7,315 bases of DNA from Candidatus Cloacimonadota bacterium (lineage in GTDB: Bacteria > Cloacimonadota > Cloacimonadia > JGIOTU-2): contig DAOVPZ010000049.1 of the NCBI GenBank assembly GCA_030628975.1, positions 1 to 7,315 on the forward strand. The letters run 5' to 3'. Positions 5,180-7,315 of this stretch are shown piece after piece. The position numbers and the translations under genes were made by a program. Within the stretch, counting starts at the first letter, position 1, and the number at the start of each line of letters is the position of its first letter. The notes beneath the pieces are model-generated. The model did no database searches, was not told the origin of the DNA, and worked only from the letters and a program-made list of their open reading frames with translations.

Positions 5180-7315
5180 ATGCCATCAAGCAATGAAATT
5201 AGAAAGCAGTTTATCAAATTTTTCGCTGATAAAGGACATGAAGTCGTGCCTTCTGCTCCATTAGTGCCTTTAAATGACCCCACCTTGCTTTTTACTAATG
5301 CTGGTATGAACCAGTTCAAAGATATCTTCTTAGGTAATGGAAAAAGAGATTATGTTCGTGCTGTAAATAGTCAGAAATGCTTACGTGCCGGTGGAAAACA
5401 TAACGACCTGGAAGAAGTTGGCAAAGATGACTATCACCACACCTTTTTTGAAATGCTTGGTAACTGGTCTTTTGGAAATTATTATAAACCAGAAGCGATC
5501 AAATGGGCTTGGGAACTCCTTACAGAAGTGTGGAAAATCCCCAAAAATAATCTTTATGCCACAGTACATAATAATGATAATGAGTCATTCCAACTCTGGC
5601 AAGATGTTACAAATATTGATAAAGATAAAATTTTAAAATTTGGTGATAAATACAATTTCTGGGAGATGGCAGAAACAGGTCCCTGTGGTCCTTGTTCAGA
5701 AATTCACTATGATCGCGGTTTACAAAATTGTAAGAAAATTGAAGATGAAAGCCATAAATGTGAAATTAATGGCGGCTGTGGAAGATTTGTTGAAATATGG
5801 AACCTCGTTTTCATCCAATATAACTGTCTTGAAAATGGAGAGGTAGTGGATCTCCCACAAAAACATGTTGATACTGGCGCAGGATTGGAAAGATTGGTTG
5901 CTATTTTGCAAAATAAATCTTCAAACTATGAAACTGACCTTTTTATGCCAATTATTCAACATCTTGAAAAACTATCTGGTACAAAATTTAATGGGAACAA
6001 ACCAGCATTTCGAGTAATTTCAGACCATATTAGGGCACTAACCTTTGCAATTGCAGATGGAGTGTTGCCATCTAACGAGGGAAGAGGTTATGTTATTCGT
6101 CGCATCTTACGAAGAGCAGCACGATTTGGCAGACTGATAAATTTACATAATCCATTCCTTTATCAACTTGTTAATGATATTATTGAAACTATGGAAGGAC
6201 ATTATCCAGAATTGGTTGAAAAAAGGGAGCACATCAAGTTAGCAATTAAATCAGATGAAGAGCGTTTCAACTTGACTTTGGATATAGGTATTATTAAATT
6301 TAAGGAAATTATAGAATTGTTAAAACCTAGAGAAATCATTTCCGGAAAGGATGTTTTTAAACTTTATGATACATACGGTTTCCCGATGGATTTAACAAGA
6401 ATTATGGCAGAAGAAAAAGGTCTTTCTATAAATGAAAAAGGATTTGAAATAGAGATGGAAAAGCAGAGATTACGGGCAAAAGAAGCCTCACAATTTGAAT
6501 TGAAAGATGATAAAATCAAAAGAATAAAAATTAAGCCATCAACAAAAACCGAGTTTGTTGGATATAACCAAAATTCTTCTGTTAGTAAAATTGAACACTT
6601 ATATATTGATGAAGCAAATAATGTGGTTGTCGTTTTGGGTAAGACACCTTTTTATGCGGAATCAGGTGGACAAGTTGCTGATACAGGTCGAATTTACAAT
6701 GATATTTGTGAAATAAAAGTAGAAGATGTGCAATCCGAAGAATCTTTCTATGGTGCAACAGGAAACTATGTTTACTTTCATTTCGGGAAATTAGTTTCTG
6801 GAAAAATCTCTGAAGGAAATGAAGTTATTGCAGAAGTAGATGTGAAAAGAAGAAAGGATATTGCGAGGAATCATACAGCCACTCATCTTTTGCATGCTGC
6901 TTTACGAAAGGTTTTAGGAATGCATCTTCATCAAAAGGGTTCGTTAGTAGGCCCGGACAGATTGCGTTTTGATTTCACACATTTTAAAGCATTGAGCAAA
7001 AAAGAGCTTTATAAGGTTGAAAAAATAGTTAATGAAAAAATCCGTGAAAATCTAACTGTAAATGTTTATTATGATGATTTGGGAAACGCCAGAAAAAAAG
7101 GTGCAATGGCTCTCTTCGGTGAAAAATACGAAAAAAAAGTAAGAGTAGTTGAAATTGATGAGTATTCATTAGAATTATGCGGTGGAATTCATTGTAAAAA
7201 TACTGGAGAAATTGGGTTATGTAAAATTATTTCAGAAAGCTCGATTTCTGCTGGAGTGCGACGAATCGAAGCACTAACTGGAGAATATGCATTTGACTTA
7301 TTTAAAGAAAAAGAG
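5180..7315 (+). CDS. alaS: Alanyl-tRNA synthetase (C-terminus beyond window)
   Basis: Class II synthetase that charges tRNA-Ala in the cytoplasm and hydrolyses mischarged Ser/Gly-tRNA-Ala. Reading from the ATG at 5180-5182 gives 712 codons to the right edge with no stop or frameshift; full-length enzymes have about 870-880 residues, so most of the C-Ala domain is missing. The catalytic domain shows FFADKGHEVVPSAPLVP, DPTLLFTNAGMNQFKD, CLRAGGKHNDLEEVG, HHTFFEMLGNWSFG, ETGPCGPCSEIHYDRG, EIWNLVFIQYN, VDTGAGLERLVAIL and DHIRALTFAIADGVLPSNEGRGYVIRR in the expected order. The editing domain keeps all four zinc ligands: His565 and His569 in HTATH, Cys667 and His671 in CGGIH. A Cys/His-rich insert lies at residues 184-200 (C184, H192, C194, C200). 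A purine-rich AAAGGAAA stands upstream of the start. The gene is transcribed away from the two tRNA genes. Confidence 0.97.
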   Translation, partial: MPSSNEIRKQFIKFFADKGHEVVPSAPLVPLNDPTLLFTNAGMNQFKDIFLGNGKRDYVRAVNSQKCLRAGGKHNDLEEVGKDDYHHTFFEMLGNWSFGNYYKPEAIKWAWELLTEVWKIPKNNLYATVHNNDNESFQLWQDVTNIDKDKILKFGDKYNFWEMAETGPCGPCSEIHYDRGLQNCKKIEDESHKCEINGGCGRFVEIWNLVFIQYNCLENGEVVDLPQKHVDTGAGLERLVAILQNKSSNYETDLFMPIIQHLEKLSGTKFNGNKPAFRVISDHIRALTFAIADGVLPSNEGRGYVIRRILRRAARFGRLINLHNPFLYQLVNDIIETMEGHYPELVEKREHIKLAIKSDEERFNLTLDIGIIKFKEIIELLKPREIISGKDVFKLYDTYGFPMDLTRIMAEEKGLSINEKGFEIEMEKQRLRAKEASQFELKDDKIKRIKIKPSTKTEFVGYNQNSSVSKIEHLYIDEANNVVVVLGKTPFYAESGGQVADTGRIYNDICEIKVEDVQSEESFYGATGNYVYFHFGKLVSGKISEGNEVIAEVDVKRRKDIARNHTATHLLHAALRKVLGMHLHQKGSLVGPDRLRFDFTHFKALSKKELYKVEKIVNEKIRENLTVNVYYDDLGNARKKGAMALFGEKYEKKVRVVEIDEYSLELCGGIHCKNTGEIGLCKIISESSISAGVRRIEALTGEYAFDLFKEKE

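Noticed and set aside
4687..5264. Open frames across the tRNA genes on both strands
   Set aside because: They run through both tRNAs and, on the plus strand, into alaS in the wrong frame. They are shadows with no ribosome binding site or protein features.
5385..5911. Short open frames on both strands within alaS
   Set aside because: The continuous alaS frame with all expected motifs covers this region; these are out-of-frame shadows.
1..7315. CRISPR array, integrase, transposase, phage or defence genes
   Set aside because: No regularly spaced direct repeats or recognisable proteins of these kinds were seen on either strand.

Overview
The window is AT-rich DNA from a bacterium. The sequence alone does not name the species. 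A two-subunit glycyl-tRNA synthetase gene (glyQ), CCA-encoding tRNA genes, TTGACA-type promoter boxes and one very strong GGAGG ribosome binding site all point to a bacterium. The alanyl-tRNA synthetase has a Cys/His-rich insertion and a YHHTFFEMLGNWSFG stretch that I associate from memory with deep-branching or uncultured lineages (for example FCB-group or Cloacimonadota-like bacteria). That placement is only an inference.

Left half (1-3547, all minus strand): four genes read right to left and look like one transcription unit. They are a TPR-repeat lipoprotein or exported protein with a CsgG/FlgO-like N-terminal domain, glyQ overlapping its end by 8-11 bases, a nucleotidyltransferase-fold protein of unknown role, and the first 79 codons of a Na+/phosphate symporter that runs off the left edge. 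No glyS lies next to glyQ.

Middle (3548-4743): about 430 bases without an intact gene carry two copies of a small hairpin repeat. Each copy can fold in two mutually exclusive ways, and base changes between the copies largely preserve both folds. Next comes a decayed aspartate/glutamate racemase gene on the plus strand. Its whole coding sequence can be rebuilt by undoing one nonsense change and two single-base deletions.

Right half (4744-7315): tRNA-Glu(UUC) and tRNA-Lys(UUU) lie in tandem on the minus strand, diverging from alaS on the plus strand. alaS has no disruption across 712 codons and is cut by the right edge. Three TTGACA boxes sit at suitable distances upstream of the two tRNAs and alaS.

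Most of the region is translation housekeeping (glyQ, alaS, tRNA-Glu, tRNA-Lys) mixed with envelope genes. I see no defence system, CRISPR array, integrase or other clearly novel system. The most unusual parts are the paired switch-like hairpin repeats and the racemase relic.
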